From Caballeronia glathei (lineage in GTDB: Bacteria; Pseudomonadota; Gammaproteobacteria; Burkholderiales; Burkholderiaceae), in NCBI RefSeq assembly GCF_000698595.1, contig NZ_JFHC01000001.1, positions 62,001 to 126,000 on the forward strand: a DNA stretch of 64,000 bases. Direction: 5' to 3'. Under the pieces are notes generated by a model, which was given only the letters and a program-made list of their open reading frames with translations, was not told the origin of the DNA and ran no database searches. The translations under genes were made by a program, and so were the position numbers. This document shows, piece after piece, positions 63,210 to 64,000 of the stretch (the stretch's first letter is position 1; each line of letters opens with the position of its first letter).

Positions 63210-64000
63210 ATGAAAATTGCATTCATCGGCGGCGGCAACATGGCGGCTGCGCTCATCGGCGGCCTGATCAAGCGCGGCGTGGCGCCGGCGGATCTGTACG
63301 CGGTCGACATCAACGACGAAGCCCGCGCGCGCACCGCAAAGCAGTTCGGCATCGAAACGGGCGCGGCGATCGACGCGATGCTCGCCGGCTTCGACGCGAT
63401 CCTGCTCGCGGTGAAGCCGCAGGTTCTGAAAGACGTCGCGCAGGCGCTGAAGCCGCATCTTTCGAGGCAGCTTGTCATCAGCATCGCGGCGGGGATTCGC
63501 GCGAGCGACCTGTCGCGCTGGCTTGGCGGCTACGCGCGGATCGTGCGCACGATGCCGAACACGCCCGCGCTGATCGGCATGGGCGTGACCGGGCTCGCGG
63601 CGCTGCCGGGCGTGGACGACGCGGCGAAGACGCTGGCGTCGAAGGTGCTGGAAGCGGTGGGCTCGGCCGTGTGGTTCGACGACGAGGCGAAGATCGACGC
63701 CGTCACCGCGATCTCGGGCAGCGGCCCGGCCTACGTGTTCTATTTCATCGAGGCGATGCAGGAAGCCGCGCGCCGCCTCGGCATGGACGAGGAACAGGGC
63801 CGCGCGCTCGCGGTCGCGACGTTCACCGGGGCGGCGCAACTGGCGGCGCAATCGGGCGAACCCGCGAGCGTGCTGCGCGAGCGCGTGACATCGAAGGGCG
63901 GCACGACGGCGGCGGCGCTGGCATCGTTCGAAGCGGCGGGTGTGAAGGAAGCGATCGTGCGCGGCGCGCTGGCCGCGGATGCGCGCGCGAAGGAAATGGG
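63210..64000 (+). CDS. proC: Pyrroline-5-carboxylate reductase, N-terminal part (3' end outside window)
   Basis: Last enzyme of proline synthesis, reducing pyrroline-5-carboxylate with NAD(P)H. 263 codons are visible. The Rossmann motif is FIGGGNMAAALIGGL, with AVKPQVLKDVA, RTMPNTPALIGMGVTGL, SGSGPAYVFYFIEAM and the C-terminal signature VTSKGGTTAAALASFE, so only a few residues are cut off by the window edge. It follows the yggS-like gene. Confidence 0.97.
   Translation, partial: MKIAFIGGGNMAAALIGGLIKRGVAPADLYAVDINDEARARTAKQFGIETGAAIDAMLAGFDAILLAVKPQVLKDVAQALKPHLSRQLVISIAAGIRASDLSRWLGGYARIVRTMPNTPALIGMGVTGLAALPGVDDAAKTLASKVLEAVGSAVWFDDEAKIDAVTAISGSGPAYVFYFIEAMQEAARRLGMDEEQGRALAVATFTGAAQLAAQSGEPASVLRERVTSKGGTTAAALASFEAAGVKEAIVRGALAADARAKEM

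Noticed and set aside
1..64000. CRISPR arrays, insertion sequences, toxin-antitoxin or defence islands
   Set aside because: No spaced direct repeats, transposase, Cas, or recognised defence proteins were found anywhere in the window.

Overview
The window is high-GC, gene-dense chromosomal DNA from a beta-proteobacterium of the Burkholderia sensu lato group (Burkholderia, Paraburkholderia, Caballeronia or relatives). The evidence is the protein families, the ybgC-tolQRAB-pal-cpoB order followed directly by tRNA-Lys, grpE-trx-dnaK-dnaJ with hrcA nearby, and glnE divergent from yhdP-nit-tldD. Almost everything looks like core genome. I see no insertion sequence, prophage, integrase, CRISPR array or other mobile element, and no clearly broken gene. 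Genus-level assignment is inference.

Layout. 1-3.7 kb: tryptophan catabolism (kynU end, kynA) and glutaryl-CoA dehydrogenase divergent from an IclR regulator, with a 17-nt palindrome between them. 4-5.5 kb: three small envelope/stress proteins (YqjD/YqjE type). 5.5-8.2 kb: a minus-strand, overlapping operon of five prepilin-like proteins (fimT-pilV-pilW-pilX-pilE order) without pilY1. 8.3-10.1 kb: nrdR and glyA. 10.6-17.2 kb: an SDR, the Tol-Pal cluster and tRNA-Lys(UUU). 17.3-21 kb: a double zinc-ribbon protein, a BamE-like lipoprotein, an NlpD/EnvC-type activator, a 53-residue lipoprotein, a YeaQ/GlsB membrane protein and a DedA protein. 21-25.2 kb: mutL-miaA and purM. 25.4-32.6 kb: hda, a HAD phosphatase, pcnB, folK, a deoxynucleoside kinase, panB and a pabB-pabC fusion. 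32.6-37.2 kb: the heat-shock genes with two sigma-32-like promoters. 37.5-40.4 kb: a small secreted-type ORF, an Hsp15-like S4 protein, hemH and hrcA. 40.5-46.3 kb: nadK, recN and glnE. 46.5-53.2 kb: yhdP, a nitrilase-family amidase and tldD. 53.3-54.7 kb: aroG with its own leader. 54.8-56.7 kb: flavohaemoglobin (hmp) and a cobalamin adenosyltransferase. 56.9-64 kb: a D-lactate-dehydrogenase-like flavoprotein, glcDEF (glycolate oxidase), a YggS-type PLP protein and the start of proC.

The most interesting signal is upstream of aroG (DAHP synthase). There is a 21-codon leader with eight consecutive aromatic codons (FYFYFFWY), followed by an intrinsic terminator. Four short segments there share one complementary sequence and can form mutually exclusive 1:2, 2:3 and 3:4 hairpins. 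This is the architecture of a ribosome-mediated transcription attenuator sensing Phe/Tyr/Trp supply. Other regulatory signals readable from sequence are an NsrR-like operator in front of hmp, an IclR-type palindrome between the regulator and gcdH, sigma-32-like promoters for grpE and dnaK, a consensus sigma-70 promoter for tRNA-Lys, and -10-like hexamers placed about 6-8 nt before the start codons of mutL, ybgC, hrcA, nadK and a HAD gene, which suggests leaderless mRNAs.
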